Positions 31,516 to 44,192 are shown, counted from the first letter of the stretch. The stretch is 64,000 nucleotides of DNA from Rattus norvegicus (GCF_036323735.1 NC_086019.1:237069102-237133101), one strand, 5' to 3'. The notes: generated by a model not told the origin, from the sequence alone. Numbers and translations are program-made.

Positions 31516-31697
31516 AAAAGGAAAGGTATACCAGAAGACAACATGTGGGTGCTCATAAGTTCTTCCTTCCTAAGGTCAAGTGCACCAGACCCTTCTTTGC
31601 ATCTGTGCAACTGGGACCTTAATACTATGGAAACCCTGTGTTCTGTATACCCCAAATAGCACCTTGGATATTGCAAGTGTTTGTATACAGAAATATT

Positions 31698-32418
31698 TTT
31701 GAGGTAGGGATAAAGAACCTGTAGAGACCATATCCAGAGGTTAGGCAAGGACCCCTACCTACCCACCTCAAAAACATTAATCCAGAATTGCTCCTGTCAA
31801 AGGGAAATGCAGGGACAAAGAGTGGAGCAGAGACTGACAGAAAGGCCATCCAGAGACTGCCCCACCTAGGGATCCATCCCATCTGTAAACACCAAACCTA
31901 GACACTGTTGCTGATGCCAAGATGTGCTTTCTGACAAGAGCCTGGTATAGCTGTCCCCTGAGAGGCTCTGACAGACCCTGACCCATACAGATGTGGATGC
32001 ACACAGCCAACCACACTGGATTGAGTACAGGGACCCCAATGGGAGAGTTAAGGGAAGGACTGAAGGAGCGGAAGGGGTTTGCAACCCCATAGGAAGAAAA
32101 ACAATACCAAATAACCAGACCAGACCTCCCAGAGCTCCCAGAGACTAAACCATTAACTAAAGAGTACATATGGAGCGATCCATGGCTTCAGCTGCATATG
32201 TAGCAGAGGATGGCCTTGTCTGGTATCACTGGAAGGGGATTCCCTTGGTCCAATGGAGACTTGATGCCCCAGTGTAGGGAAAAGCTAGGGTGCTGAGGTT
32301 GGAGTGGGTAGGTGGGTGGGTGGAGAAGCACCCTCATAAAATCAGGGGGTTGTGGAGGGAGAATTGGGAAGGAGGATAACATTTGAAATGTAAATAAATA
32401 AAATGACCAATAAAATAA
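31698..32418 (+). mobile_element. Older L1, 3' UTR only
   Basis: It aligns with the 3' UTR of the older L1 from its position 4045 onward (aacctgtagagaccatatcc), ending in aaatgtaaataaataaaa. It is 5'-truncated before any coding sequence. Confidence 0.88.
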
Positions 32419-32699
32419 TATATGTAACATGTGTGTCTATGAATACATACATGTAATAAAGATTTGGTTCACACTGTTTTGGAAGCCAGTCCACTAAGCA
32501 TATTAGACACACAGCTTCACTATGAACTGAAGGACGATCAATGAAATGTTCCTATAATATACCAAATATGTGTTCAGCCCATAAGTATTTAAGTACTTAC
32601 TAGTACCAGATGCATTCTGGGAATGCCATTCTGAACATGATAGATGTTGTCTGTGCTCCCCAAAGCTTTTAATATGATGGGAGATGCAAGAAATATTTG

Positions 32700-32822
32700 C
32701 TAAACTGGTGGGGGGGGAGACACACCTCTAATGTCAGCACCCAGAAAGCAGTGGCAGGTGGATCTCTGAGTTCGAGGCCAGTCTGCTCGACAGAGTGAAT
32801 TCCAAGACAGATAACCTGTTTC
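32700..32822 (+). mobile_element. B1 SINE
   Basis: acacacctctaatgtcagcaccc, gtggcaggtggatctctgagttcgaggcc and ttccaagacagataacc are B1 blocks. Confidence 0.88.

Positions 32823-32892
<70 letters not shown>
32823..32892 (+). repeat. (AG)n microsatellite
   Basis: About 34 AG units with one aaag interruption, at the 3' end of the B1. Confidence 0.98.
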
Positions 32893-32895
<3 letters not shown>

Positions 32896-33602
32896 AAGGG
32901 TCTGCTGTGGCACTAGGATGGGGAACCGATGATAAGCCCAGCCAGTGCCTGCAGAGGGACAACCTAGTTGAAATATAGTAGGTGAGTGGCACGTGTCAGG
33001 ACTAAAGACAACGCTGTGGATAGGAAAGAAGCAAATAAGCTGTGTGCAGCTGAGGTGGAGAGGATGAACGGATAAAGCGCATGCTCAAGGGACAAGGAAG
33101 TGCCAGCCCAGCCAGGAAGGCCCTGGAAACCACATACATCCAGGAGCTGGGCATCTCCACAACGTGCGGTGTGACCAAATCAGTAGCATCAAGGGGAAGA
33201 GTTGTTCTAGTCTCACTAATCCCAGATGCATCTCTGCTCCTGCCTGGACCGTGGATCCCTAGAGGGCCCCTCATCCTGCCACGCTGCCTGCTGGCTTCCA
33301 GCAGGGTCCAGTCCATGGGTTGTCCACGTCTTGGCCCCCCCTTGCTCCAGTACGACATCTGTCACAGTGTGACACCTTGACCACAGGCCCTGCCAGATGC
33401 CCCGCTGTGGTTCCAGCTTTCTCTGAATAACTATTTCTTGTCCCTTCAGGCCTACGGATGAGCACAGCTTCACTTGCTTCTAGTTTCCTTAATCCTGACA
33501 CACCTTTCTAACTAGATGGGTTGTCGGAGCTTTTTCATTTATAACCTTTTGAAATAAAGTCCATTTCCTTTTGGGTTCTTACTGATTAAGATCTCTTTGG
33601 AG
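32893..33602 (+). other. Unique DNA with an ancient repeat at about 33300-33590
   Basis: The right part (gtcccttcaggcctacggatg, cctgacacacctttctaact, gaaataaagtcc) resembles the 3' end of an old mammalian LTR-type repeat. The left part is unassigned. Confidence 0.4.
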
Positions 33603-33722
33603 ACCAAATGCTGTAGTGCACACTTGTAATCTCAGCATTCAGGAAGCTGAGACAGGAGATTCATGAGTTCAAGGCCTACCTGGCCTACATATCAAGACCT
33701 GTATAAAAAAAAATCAATAAAA
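33603..33722 (+). mobile_element. B1 SINE
   Basis: atgctgtagtgcacacttgtaatctcagc and gagttcaaggcctacctggcc, then a poly-A. Confidence 0.85.
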
Positions 33723-33754
33723 ACCCTCTTTGGCTTCTTTATAGAAAACAGTTT

Positions 33755-34130
33755 GAGGGCTAGAAAATGGCTCATAGGATAAGACCACATATTGTTCATA
33801 AGGACCTGAGTTCAGATCTTACCAACTATGCAACAAGCCAGGCATGATTCTGCATGCACCTGTAATCCCAACAATGTTAATGGGGGTTGGGGGAACAGAC
33901 CGGACAGGATCACTGGGATTTACTTGCTTCCAGCGTAGCTGAAAAAACATGAGCACAAGATTTAGAGGGAGACCCTGTCTCAAAAGAATAGGGTGGAAAA
34001 ATAGAGAAGGATACCCAACATCTTCTTTGGCCTCTGCATATGTGTGCACATGAACCTCCTTCTATGTGTGCATACAACACAAGCATCCAATACACCCGTG
34101 CACACTAATAGTAAAGAGAAAGCTGGAGGA
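33755..34130 (+). mobile_element. Composite rodent SINE (B3 head, B1-like middle)
   Basis: agggctagaaaatggctcat head, a B1-like aagccaggcatgattctgcatgc, gagaccctgtctcaaaag, then a B3 tail (cctctgcatatgtgtgcacatg). The order suggests a composite element or a B1 inside a B3. Confidence 0.6.
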
Positions 34131-34142
34131 TAGGAAGACTGG

Positions 34143-34535
34143 TGTGGTGGTTTGAATACGCTTGGCCCACGGGCAGTGGCACTATTAGGAAGTGTGGCCT
34201 TGTTGGAGTGGGTATAGCTATGTTAGAGGAAGTTCATCCTTCTGGGGTTGTGCTTTAAGGTCCTATGCTCAAGCTCCACCTAGCATAGAAGAGATTCTCC
34301 TCCTGGCTACCTGCAGAAAAGTCTCTCTTCCTGGCAGCCTTCAGAACAAGGCATAGACCTCTCTGCTTCTCCAGCTTGCATACTGCAATGTCTGCCTGGA
34401 CAGTGCCATGCTTTCTGCCATGATAATAATGGACTGAAGCTCTCAAACTGTAAGCCAGCTCTAATGAAACATACTTTATAAATGTTGCCTTGGTCATGGT
34501 GTCTCTTCACAGTAGTGGAAACCCAAACTAAGACA
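34143..34535 (+). mobile_element. MT-type MaLR solo LTR, near full length
   Basis: It runs from tgtggtggtttgaatacgc through agtggcactattaggaagtg to the terminus ggtcatggtgtctcttcacag and aaacccaaactaagaca. It is a solo LTR with no internal sequence. Flanking 5-mers actgg and atagg would be a decayed duplication. Confidence 0.85.
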
Positions 34536-36699
34536 ATAGGCTTGAGGCCACCCATGAGGAGGATCTTATAACTCTGGAGGCTAGAGAGGACTATATCCTG
34601 GGTGGGATTGCTGGACAGAGGTTGTGGGATTAGAACAAGACCTGGGCAAAATCCTAGGTAATCCTTCAAACTTGACCATAGGTAATTAGGAGCTTTCCCT
34701 GGGAGGACTCATAGGGAAAAGCACGGCTTTTCTGCAGCTGACACGGCACAGAGCCAAGGTATGGCAGTCTTTCCAGTCGAGGGCTTGTATGCTGTCAGTT
34801 GCACTTTCACAAGTTTGCATCTCTCATGCAAGCACCTCCTTTGGAGGACTTTTCCTTATCACTGAGTCTTAAACCTTAAATGCACATTCTCCTTTTGGAC
34901 TCAGTGCTCAGTATTTCCCGCAGCTAACCTTCCTGTATCTTACTCATCTTTGGCCCCAATTCCAGCCTTTCAGCGCTTCTGATGGTGAATGTATTCTCCC
35001 AGCATTTTTTCTCCCACAGGAGAAAGCAAGGAGCAACAGTGCTTTCCTGCGTCGACCTCTTCCTTGGAATTCAGCTAAACCATCAGAGACTCGGTTATTC
35101 CTCCCATTCTGGTGCATTTTTAAATTAGCTACTCGAACATCTATCAGTACAGTAGAGTCCCATACAGAGAGAGGAACGTGGATTCCGGAGATGCTTGGGA
35201 AAGAGAGTGGAGAGGATTTGGTTCTCCATCAAATGGAAATTTATAGGTTAGAGAATATATGGAAGAAAAGGAGAGATAAAAAAAACAAAACAAAACAAAA
35301 CAACACCTAAGTTTTTATTTGGGCAATTGACACCACCATTTGCTGGAGTAAGGAGAAGGGCGGGGTGAATGGAAAAGTACTTCCATTTCGAGCATGGCAT
35401 ACCGCAGATGTTTGTGGGTTGTTCCATCAAAGTTTAAAAGACAGAAAGATGTGTGCGGATTGTGACAGAGATTTGAGAGTCATTGCCTGATAAAGCAGCT
35501 GTAGATGTGAACATGGAATAGCCCTAGGAAAGGATACTGCATAAAGAGAAAAGATGGTTTGAAACTGAGGCCTCCCATACCCCTTTTAAATATGACAGTT
35601 ATAAGAGTAACAACTTGGGCCTTGGTCACCCCCAATAAACCAGGCTCAGCCACTGTTGTAAGAAGTTCTCTGTGACAAGGGGAAACCAGGCGACATCTGC
35701 CTCCCTTCCTAATAAAGTTGCAAACAAATGAGGTACAATTCCACACCAGTTCACTCTGAGGAAACAATGAGCTTATTAGGCTTACATACAGAGCAGTAGG
35801 TAAGAAGGTAGGAGCATAAAGTAGCCACAATATAAGGTCTGTACCCTGCATAGATGATAACACCCCCAAGTCCCCAACATCTCCAAAGATGGAGCCCCCT
35901 CCCTAGTCCTTCCCAATCTATGTACTTCTAGCTCCTTCCTGAGGACATTTACAATTAGGAAAGAATTATATATAACTGCCTGGAGAGGCATGGCCAGATA
36001 CTTGGATGGAGTCCCATGACTTTCCCTGCCTCTTCTTCTATGAAAACTATGAACAGTCAACAAATCTACAAGCCTACCTGTGGCAATCTGTTGCAAGTGA
36101 CACAGCTAAACTTGGGAGGATGACACTTTGGCTCAGAAATAGTCCTGCACACATCAGTGACTGTCAACTAATGTATTGTGAGGTTACCAAGAGTCAATAA
36201 AGCCAGCTGTGGTGATGTCTTCCAGGCAGGCACAATTGAATTCATGACAATGGTGGTACTTTGGCTTGGAGACCAATGCTCTATCAGAGCCACCCATCCT
36301 TAATAAGCCAATTATGCAAACAATTAACAGTGAAAAGGAGAAAGAGGGAAAATTGAAAGTCTCACCCAGAAGAGGACTCTCTGCCAAGGGCACTTCGTCC
36401 ATCAGAAGCAAAGGCTGATTGTGTTTATACCAAGATAGCCCAAATCTGCTGCTGTTTTAGTCTTTTACTCCTGCTTGCTATATACTTAATAAACCCATTG
36501 ATTCCAAACAACACCATCAAAAGCACGACTGTAGCAGATCATTCTCCATAGGGAACAAATAAGATGGCTAGAAATCTTCATCAGATTCAAAAGTTCAAAG
36601 TTCATCAAAAACTCTCTTCCCATTCAAATGAAACTTGAACTCCTCTTAAGGGATCCTCTCCAAAGTTCCAAGTTTTATCAACTCTCTGGTTCAACATAG

Positions 36700-36700
<1 letters not shown>
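34536..36700. other. Unique DNA, nothing recognised
   Basis: About 2.2 kb without a recognised gene or repeat, apart from a short (aaaac)n run at 35281-35303. Open frames are short and lack known motifs. Confidence 0.4.

Positions 36701-36731
<31 letters not shown>
36701..36731 (+). repeat. Poly-T tract
   Basis: About 30 T, possibly the tail of a minus-strand insertion, although no body was recognised beside it. Confidence 0.9.
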
Positions 36732-36732
<1 letters not shown>

Positions 36733-37020
36733 CTGCCATGACAAATTACCTGAGGACAGCACCTCAGAGGAGGAGCCGTTTATTTGGGCTCACAATAGAA
36801 GAAATTTAGTCCGCTGTCACCATGTTTATGGCCCTGGTGGGTAGGGGGGGCTTCTTATATCCCCACAGCAGAGAAATAGCTGAGAATGAGACCAGGAGCA
36901 GGGCAGGGATACCTGCCATCATCCATCCCTGAGTCCCCAGAGTTCCATAGTGTCCCTAAACTGCACCACCAAGCAAACATTCAGACACATGAGTCAGTGG
37001 GGAATTTCACGTCCAAACTG
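36733..37020 (-). mobile_element. Ancient LTR relic, probably MaLR-type
   Basis: ctgccatgacaaattacctgagg, ccgtttatttgggctcaca and the distal cacatgagtcagtggggaatttcacgtcc follow the inverted MaLR layout. Confidence 0.5.
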
Positions 37021-37824
37021 TCTGGGGGCTTAGAAGGCTCAAGGGAAAGGAGGTTCCTAAATGTTATGTCTAAGATGACTCAACCAAGTTCCAGGCAACC
37101 AACTGTTGGAGGAAGATGGGCCTACACCATAAAATTATTATCCAAAAATAATAATTATTATTCTCTACCTGTGGAGCTGCATATCAGATATTTTCTTTGC
37201 AACTTATAAAAGTAGCAAAATTACAGTTATGAAGTAACCAGGACACAAGGAACTTTGACTGGTTCAGAATCTGAGGATGTAAGGGGGGTTGTAATAACCT
37301 CCTTGGAACAGGGACACTTTGCAGTCTCCACGCCAGCCACGGCTTTCCGGTGATTGGCGCCTGCTCTTTCTGAAACTGGTTTCTATAGGTTTCCAGTATT
37401 AACGTGAGTCATGCAATGTCGTTCCAATAAATATCCCTTTTCTTCTGAAGTCAGGAGAGAGCGCCAAGCCACTCATCCCTGGAACACTGAATTGCTACAC
37501 AGTTTACACAAAGTGAGCATTATAAAGTCAAGTGGGTCAGTGATAAGGCGCTACTTCCGGGGAGCAGGGTGGTGTGGAAAGCTCTGCCAACTACTTTCCC
37601 AGACCCCCTTGCAGCTGCAGATGGAATTTTGTCAAAGGCCGGTGTTGGGGGAAGGACCAGGAGAATAAAAGAAGAGAGAAGCTGTGAGCGGAGCCCGGGG
37701 TGGAGAGGACGATGGACTCCCGCGTTCTTACAGCTTCAGGAAGCTGGTGGACTTTCAGCGTCCCAGAAGACAGTAGCCACACCGTCCAACGGCGGTAGCA
37801 GACACGTAAAGGTGACCAGACATC
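37021..37824. other. Unique DNA, nothing recognised
   Basis: No gene or repeat was recognised. 37550-37780 is somewhat GC-richer than its surroundings. Confidence 0.4.
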
Positions 37825-38030
37825 CCTGGGTTGAAACCCAGCTCCATTGTCTATTTACGCCGTTAACTTGGGCAAGAAAACTAGCCTCAGTTTCCCTCCT
37901 AGGGGTATTATATAGATGAGGTGATGTATAGCAGTATAAATAATGACCACATATGAAAAGAGCCTTGGCATTCAGCAAGCACTCCGGGCATTTTAGTTTT
38001 CTGCATTACCCTCACTTGGCACTTGCTAGA
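37825..38030 (-). mobile_element. MIR SINE
   Basis: aacccagctccattgtctatttac, ttgggcaagaaaactagcctcagtttccctcc and agccttggcattcagcaagc give the inverted MIR order. Confidence 0.75.
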
Positions 38031-39023
38031 ATACGGTTTGGATTTATGAACAGAGATTCCTGAGATTTTGTCTCAGTCAAATCTTATCCTAAGATGCAAT
38101 AAAAATATAAACAGACGACAACAACAACTGGGTCGCGACGGAAATGAATTCTGGAAATCCTAATTCTCAGAAGAGAAATGTGGTCCAAAGCTAATCCCTC
38201 ATTTTGGGAGACCCTAAGTCAAATGTGAGTGAGGAGTCCTACTCTAAAAAACCACGGCCCAGTGTGAGAGGGGCAATACGTACGGTTTTAGAAGAAAAAT
38301 CTTACTGCAGATATTTTCACATCTGGGTTATATTTTAATCTATTTGTATAAAATGTCATATTTCCTATGATTTTATATGAGTCATAGCAGATGTCTGGAG
38401 AGAAAACACATCTTATCACAGCATGTCCTGCACCCTTTCAGAGCACAGACACTAGAGAGAAGCATTTGGAGTCAAAAGGAGAGATCAGCAGAAATGGCTG
38501 AAAGGCCTGGATAACGCCATTGCACAAAAGGATGCTGATTTTTAGATTATTGCATCCCATATCACCAGTTAAGGGTGATGCTTCAAAGGACTCTCACCTC
38601 TGGCCATCTAAGTTTTAATGAGAAGACACAGGACCTGTTCCTAAGTTACACGTGGATCTGTAAGGTACTTCGGAGGGGACTCTCCTTGTAAGGCACTGTC
38701 TCTTTTATTTCTGGGCTGGTGTGAGCTTGCGTCTTGCCTCTAAGAGGAGACTCAAGAAAACGTCTGGTGGGTATGAGCCAGTGCATGTAGCTAGTGAGGG
38801 GACCACCCTAGGAGAATATATCAACCTTTGATTACACCCACTTATTTTTGATGAGGCAATCAACATAAGAGTACTTGATTTCACATTTTTTCTTCAGCAT
38901 ATTTCATCATAACTTGAGTTACTATACCTGCAAATTACCAAGAAGGCCCCACTTTTGGCAAATGAGCACAAAACTAAGAATGCTTGCTGTCGCTCTGACC
39001 TAGCGAAGGATATAGCTTGGTCT
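38031..39023. other. Unique DNA, nothing recognised
   Basis: About 1 kb with no recognised gene or repeat. Confidence 0.4.
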
Positions 39024-39598
39024 TTTCCGTTCCGTTCCGTTCCGTTCCGTTCCGTTCCGTTCCGTTCCGTTCCGTTCCGTTCCGTTCCGTTCCGTTCCGT
39101 TCCGTTCCGTTCCGTTCCGTTCCGTTCCGTTCCGTTCCGTTCCCTTCCCTTCCCTTCCCTTCCCTTCCCTTCCCTTCCCTTCCCTTCCCTTCCCTTCCCT
39201 TCCCTTCCCTTCCCTTCCCTTCCCTTCCCTTCCCTTCCCTTCCCTTTTCCCTTCCCTTCCCTTCCCTTCCCTTTTCCCTCCCCTCCCCTCCCCTCCCTTC
39301 CCCTCCCCTCCCCTCCCCTCCCCTCCCCTCCCCTTCCCTTCCCTTCCCTTCCCTTCCCTTCCCTTTTCCCTTCCCTTCCCTTCCCTTCCCTTTTCCCTCC
39401 CCTCCCCTCCCCTCCCTACCCCTCCCCTCCCTTCCCTTCTCTTCCCTTCCCTTCCCTTTTCCCTCCCCTCCCCTCCCCTCCCCTTCCCTTCCCTTCCCTC
39501 CCCTTCCTTTCCCTTCCCTTCCCTCCCCTTCCCTTCTCTTCCCTTCCCTCCTCTTCCCTTCTCTTCCCTTCCCTTCTCTTCTCTTCTTTTCTCTATTC
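39024..39598 (+). repeat. 575-bp TTCCG / TTCCC pentamer array
   Basis: About 23 perfect ttccg units (39025-39142) change abruptly to about 21 perfect ttccc units (to about 39245), then to degenerate C/T-rich variants (ctccc, ttctc). The whole is one homopyrimidine strand except for the G of the first units. Long open frames on both strands only reflect the period of five. Confidence 0.98.
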
Positions 39599-40524
39599 CC
39601 TCACCCCTTTTTACTGATAAGATCTCGATATATACCTCAAAACTACCCTTGAACTGACAATCCTGTTCCCTCTGTGATCTGAATGCTCCAGGCAGGGGCC
39701 ACTGCACCTGACTCAAAAGTAAATCTCTTGCTATCCAGGCTAATATTCCTCCACTTTCTACAAAACATGTAATGGTGGGAATGAAAGGTATTAAAATACA
39801 ACGTTCTACACGGATATGAGAAGCAACCTTGTTCCTTCTTGAAAATAAGTTATGATGAATGCTCTAAATTTCATCAAGCATAGCTAAAGAATTTAAAGCA
39901 AATGCTTGAGTCTTAGACATAATGGTCATGAATGAGTGTCACAAAAGTACTTATTTTGGGATAACCTGAAAATTAAGCATGACAGTTAAGAGAATGAAAG
40001 ACACAGAACTGACTTTTGATGTGAGAAACCAGCCTTTGAGAGACATTGTGACTATTGTCCCAACCACTTGTCAAAACCTAACAGCTTCGTGGACATACAA
40101 TTTATGTGCACATAGAGAAGATTCGTGATGGATGAAATGCTACTACAAATTCTAAGAATCTGAATGTCTTCTTGATACTACTTTAACATTACTTAAAGTG
40201 ATCTATTAAAAACATCTCATCTCACTATTGCATACAATTCTGTTCTCAGGTTTCTGTTAAATACTAAATGTTACGTGTCTGTAAATTGTGTCGCACACTC
40301 TTGAACACAGTAACTAGTAGCATCAGGACTTTTTTTAGGACCACAGTAGCCTCAGATTTCAATGTTCTCCCCCAGTGCAACGCAGACATTAGAATAGGCA
40401 CGAGCAGAAAATCCATAGTTTAAATGGTCGTTTTACATGGTTTGTGTTATTTTAAGGGACAATGTAAGGTTATATGTTTAGACAGTAATATAAGTAAACC
40501 GTCATTCCTGGCAAAAAAGAAAAG
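39599..40524. other. Unique DNA, nothing recognised
   Basis: No gene or repeat was recognised. The region is AT-rich. Confidence 0.4.
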
Positions 40525-40658
40525 AAAAATCTCCATATGGCCCAGCATTCCTGCTACTGGGCACACAGCATAGGAACCGGTCATTGTAACACAAAACCTA
40601 ACAAAAGGAAGGAACTTAAGTGTCCATTAATGAAAATGAATAAACAATGTGGCATACT
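40525..40658 (+). mobile_element. Ancient L1 ORF2 fragment
   Basis: ccatatggcccagcattcctgctactgggc and aagtgtccattaatgaaaatgaataaac are old L1 ORF2 blocks. The fragment is cut by the next SINE. Confidence 0.65.
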
Positions 40659-40826
40659 AGGCTGGAGAGATGGCTCAGTGGGTAAAAACACTTGCTACTC
40701 TTGCAGAGGACCCAGGTTCAAGTCCCAGGGTGTATATGGTGGATTATAACCGTCTGTAACTCCAGTTCCAGAGAGTCAGATGCTGTCTTCTGACATCCAC
40801 AGGTATCAGGCATACATGTGGTACAT

Positions 40827-40873
<47 letters not shown>

Positions 40874-40905
40874 CTAAGTATTCATGCACATAAAATAAAA
40901 TAAGT
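40659..40905 (+). mobile_element. B3 SINE with internal (CA)n
   Basis: aggctggagagatggctcagtgg head, then a tail region where about 22 CA units have grown (40828-40872), and a final cacataaaataaaa. Confidence 0.92.
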
Positions 40906-40909
40906 CATT

Positions 40910-41045
40910 AATTTTCTGTTGTTTTTTGAGACAATTTCTCTGTATAGCCCTGGCTGTTCTGGAAACAAGGCAGGCCTTGAACTCAGAGATCTGCCTGCCT
41001 CTGCCTGCCTTGTGCCATGCATGTGCACCACCACTGCCTGACTGA
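40910..41045 (-). mobile_element. B1 SINE
   Basis: ttttttgagacaatttctctgtatagccc and cttgaactcagagatctgcctgcc are the inverted B1 body. Confidence 0.92.
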
Positions 41046-41522
41046 TTTTTTTTAAAATTATCTTTATAGTTTCTTCTTCTTCCTTGTTTTAAATGGGAAC
41101 TTGCTGTCAGTTTGTGGATAGCAACTTATGTCTTGGCAGCAATCTGGGCTGTTTGGGGATTTCCATAGGACCCCTTCGTCCAACGACTCAATGGAATTGG
41201 ATGTAACCCACTCCAGTTACTGGAACTGGCTTAGAGTTGGGGATTTGCCAGCAAACGATATCCAGTCAGGACTGTTTCTCCCTCCCTCATCATTTGGAGA
41301 CTTCGTTAGCATTGCCTTCATGTATTTTAATAAGTTTCCACTGCACTAGGTTTCCAATATCACTCTTCAGTGTTCCTCAATTCTGTCTCACCCCGTAGTA
41401 TCTCCTTCAATTCTCTTCTCCCTTCCCCCTCCCCTCCTCAAATGAAGGAAACATGTAGGAAAAAGCATTTAAAGGGTGAGAACATCCCTGACTAGTATAA
41501 GGTTCTAGTTCAAGGAAAGATC
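41046..41522. other. Unique DNA, nothing recognised
   Basis: No gene or repeat was recognised. Confidence 0.4.
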
Positions 41523-41925
41523 TCCATGCTGTTGGGTTCCTACTGCTGTAATAAACACCATGACCAAAATCAACTTGGGGAGGAATGAGTTTATGTCACT
41601 TACAATTGAGGTCCAAAGGAAACCGGGACAGGAGCTCCAAGCAGGAACCCGGAGGCAGGAACTGAAACAGACCTTGGAAAGGTGCTGCTTACTGGGTTGC
41701 ACTTCATGACTTGTTTAACTTGATTTTTGTTACTGTTTTGTTTTGCTGTTTTTTTAAAAATACATTTCAGAACCACCTGACCAGGACCCTCTGACAGCAA
41801 TCGTTAATCAAGAAACTGTCTTCCAGACCTATCTACCGTTCTGTCTTCTAGGGGCGTTTTCTCAGCTGAGGTTCCAAGATGAACCTTGCTTATGTCACGG
41901 TGACAAAAACTAACCAGCAGGACAC
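41523..41925 (-). mobile_element. ORR1-type MaLR LTR
   Basis: The plus strand shows the inverted LTR: ctgtaataaacaccatgacc, acttggggaggaatgagttta, aggagctccaagcaggaacccggaggc, then gttttctcagctgaggttcc. No internal region is present. Confidence 0.75.
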
Positions 41926-42227
41926 GGAGCCCATGCTCCTCAGATTAAAATGGCAGACAGGGACAGCTTTGGGCATGCCCAGGCTTTGGTTTGGTTGAGT
42001 CTTTGGCTTTTGGACTTTCTTTGTTCTGTGTAATGAATCTGCATCTAAGCATATGGGAGGTATAGATCTGCAAAAGAACAAGGGTCTTACTGCACTACCC
42101 CAAGACGAATTAAAAAGAGGAAAATCTAGGAACACACTCTACCAGTAAGAAACTTTGTACACAGATTTAAAGTACCCGTATTTTTTTTTTAAAAGACATT
42201 TTGCAGTCACTAAGAATCAGAAGACTG
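41926..42227. other. Unique DNA, nothing recognised
   Basis: No gene or repeat was recognised. Confidence 0.4.
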
Positions 42228-42372
42228 TCTGGGCTGGGTGGTAGAGGGTCATGCCTTTATTTCTAGCACTCAAGAGGCTGAGTTCAAGACCTGACTGGCC
42301 TACAAATTGAGTTCCAGAACACCTAGAGCTGTTACACAGAGAAACCCTGTCTCAAAAGATGAAAAAAAAATC
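42228..42372 (+). mobile_element. B1 SINE
   Basis: gggctgggtggtagagggtcatgcc, ctagcactcaagaggctgag and gagaaaccctgtctcaaaag, then an A tail. Confidence 0.88.
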
Positions 42373-43002
42373 AGAAGACTGGAATTTATGTCCTCAAAGA
42401 GACATGACCAATGAGTCAAATATCTGTAGGGAGTACTTAGGCTGTGGGCTGGATGGCTTCTGTGGGCTTCTTTATACCCTGAGTCTTTCAACTCTGCTGT
42501 GGGTTCATACAGCCTGATTTCATAGGCTGCCCTTGTGGGAAGTCTCTTCCAGACAAGGTGACAGGGTTTAGTCAGTTTTCACTGGGTGATGAATTGCAGA
42601 AGCAGACTGGTGTTTACAGTAAGTACTTAGCTCTGTCTATTGTACAAGGAGTCGGGGGAAGTGACACATCCGTTCTCTGGCTTGGCTATGCGTGTAGTAT
42701 GCAAGGTTGATAAACACATCTTATCGAGGGACTCCAGCTGAAGGGTCAGCCACTCTTGGAACAGTTTCAGTGGGAGAAAAGTCAATATGCTTCTTTGTTG
42801 ACCTCTCTCCTTACTAGGCCTCAACAGAAAAGTGATTATTTTCCTGTTTTAGGTGGAGGTGATTGTGAGCCATGGGAACGCCCTTGGGGTTATGAGATCG
42901 AGGAGAAATAACAATGGCTCTCTCTAGTGATTTAGTACCTATTTAAAAGTAGCAGCACACTGTGATAATAGTATTTATTGCATTATTGAAGACGAGTAAA
43001 CT
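42373..43002. other. Unique DNA, nothing recognised
   Basis: No gene or repeat was recognised. Confidence 0.4.
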
Positions 43003-43193
43003 GGAGCTGGGGAGATGGCTCAGCACTTAAGAATATGTGTTGCTCTTGCAAAGGACCCAGGTTCAGTTCTCGGCACCCAAATGGCCGACCCCAGTCACCT
43101 GTAACTCTGTTCCAGAGGACCGGATGCCTGCACTGATCTGCACCCTGGCGCACATGCATGCACCCACGTGCACACACATGTACATAAAATAGT
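43003..43193 (+). mobile_element. B3 SINE
   Basis: gagctggggagatggctcagc head, ggacccaggttcagttctcgg B box, then gcacacacatgtacataaaa tail. Confidence 0.9.
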
Positions 43194-43545
43194 TTTTTTT
43201 TTTGATTAAGAAGAAAATGAGGAAATTTTGCACACTCTATAAAACGTTCTTCGCACTGTGGTGGGACTGAGGAAGGAAGTGGAGCATGATTAAAACACTG
43301 TCGGTGCCTCTGTACAAATGGGGGGGGTGGGCAAACAATCAACGTTCTGGATGCTGCTTCTCTCAGGACATTCCTCGGATGTGGGCACGGTGGCACATCT
43401 TGCTGGATTGGCAGGCTTCTTTGCATTTCTTCTGCAGAACTCTGGTGTCTGGAAGCCTCCCAAGACGAGAGGACTTAAGCAATAGTGCTTGTCTAACATA
43501 CAGAGGTCGGCATACATGATAGTTTTGGTTAAGGTTTTATCTTAA
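43194..43545. other. Unique DNA, nothing recognised
   Basis: No gene or repeat was recognised. Confidence 0.4.
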
Positions 43546-43630
43546 GTCTGATGTGGTGGCATACCTCTTCAATCCCAGAGGGATTGTCTGTGAGTTCCAA
43601 GCTAGATGCTATCTCTATAAAAAAAAAGTT
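43546..43630 (+). mobile_element. B1 SINE fragment
   Basis: gtctgatgtggtggcatacctc start with an internal deletion and a short A tail. Confidence 0.65.
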
Positions 43631-44184
43631 TTAGAAACTGTCTGTGGTTCTGGGAAAGGTCTGAGACACGCTAAGCCAAGCTAAACTTGTCAGATGCATG
43701 GAATCTCTTCTTTGGGCAGCGTGGTCTGAGGCCTACCTAGCAGAGGTAGGGAGATGGCCTCAAATATTTTCCCAAATCAGGGCAGAAAGCTGGGAAAAGT
43801 CAAGAAGTGACTGGTTCATTTGATCTGGACTTCTCATTGGTGAAAATAAAATATTCAAACAAAACTAAAAGCCACGTTATAAAGACTGCCTACAGAGAAA
43901 GACTCCTTTTTTTTCTGAGAGATTCATCTCAGAAAAGAGTACTAAGTCACAGCAAACCACGTTGACTCAGAGCCAGAGTGCACGTGACCTTTGAGTTGAA
44001 TATAACCGACGCCCATAGAGATGAGTGGTACACTTAATGAACCATCTCATAATTTCACTTACAAAAGGAAATTCCTCATGCAAAGAGAAATTAAGTCAAC
44101 TGACCCCCACATTTCATAGTTAACTTCATAAGATTAGAAGTTTAACCTTTGCTTCATCTCTGGACCTTGGTGGAAAAATAGACT
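43631..44184. other. Unique DNA, nothing recognised
   Basis: No gene or repeat was recognised. Confidence 0.4.
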
Positions 44185-44192
44185 CTTCAAGC

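Noticed and set aside
36701..36731. A-tail of a recent minus-strand retrotransposon
   Set aside because: No young L1 or SINE body adjoins the poly-T. The neighbouring text is an old LTR relic.
39000..39716. Open frames of 210-240 codons on both strands
   Set aside because: They lie in the TTCCG/TTCCC array. A period of five read in threes without stop codons gives long artefactual frames with repeated Phe/Arg/Ser/Pro or Arg/Glu/Gly units.
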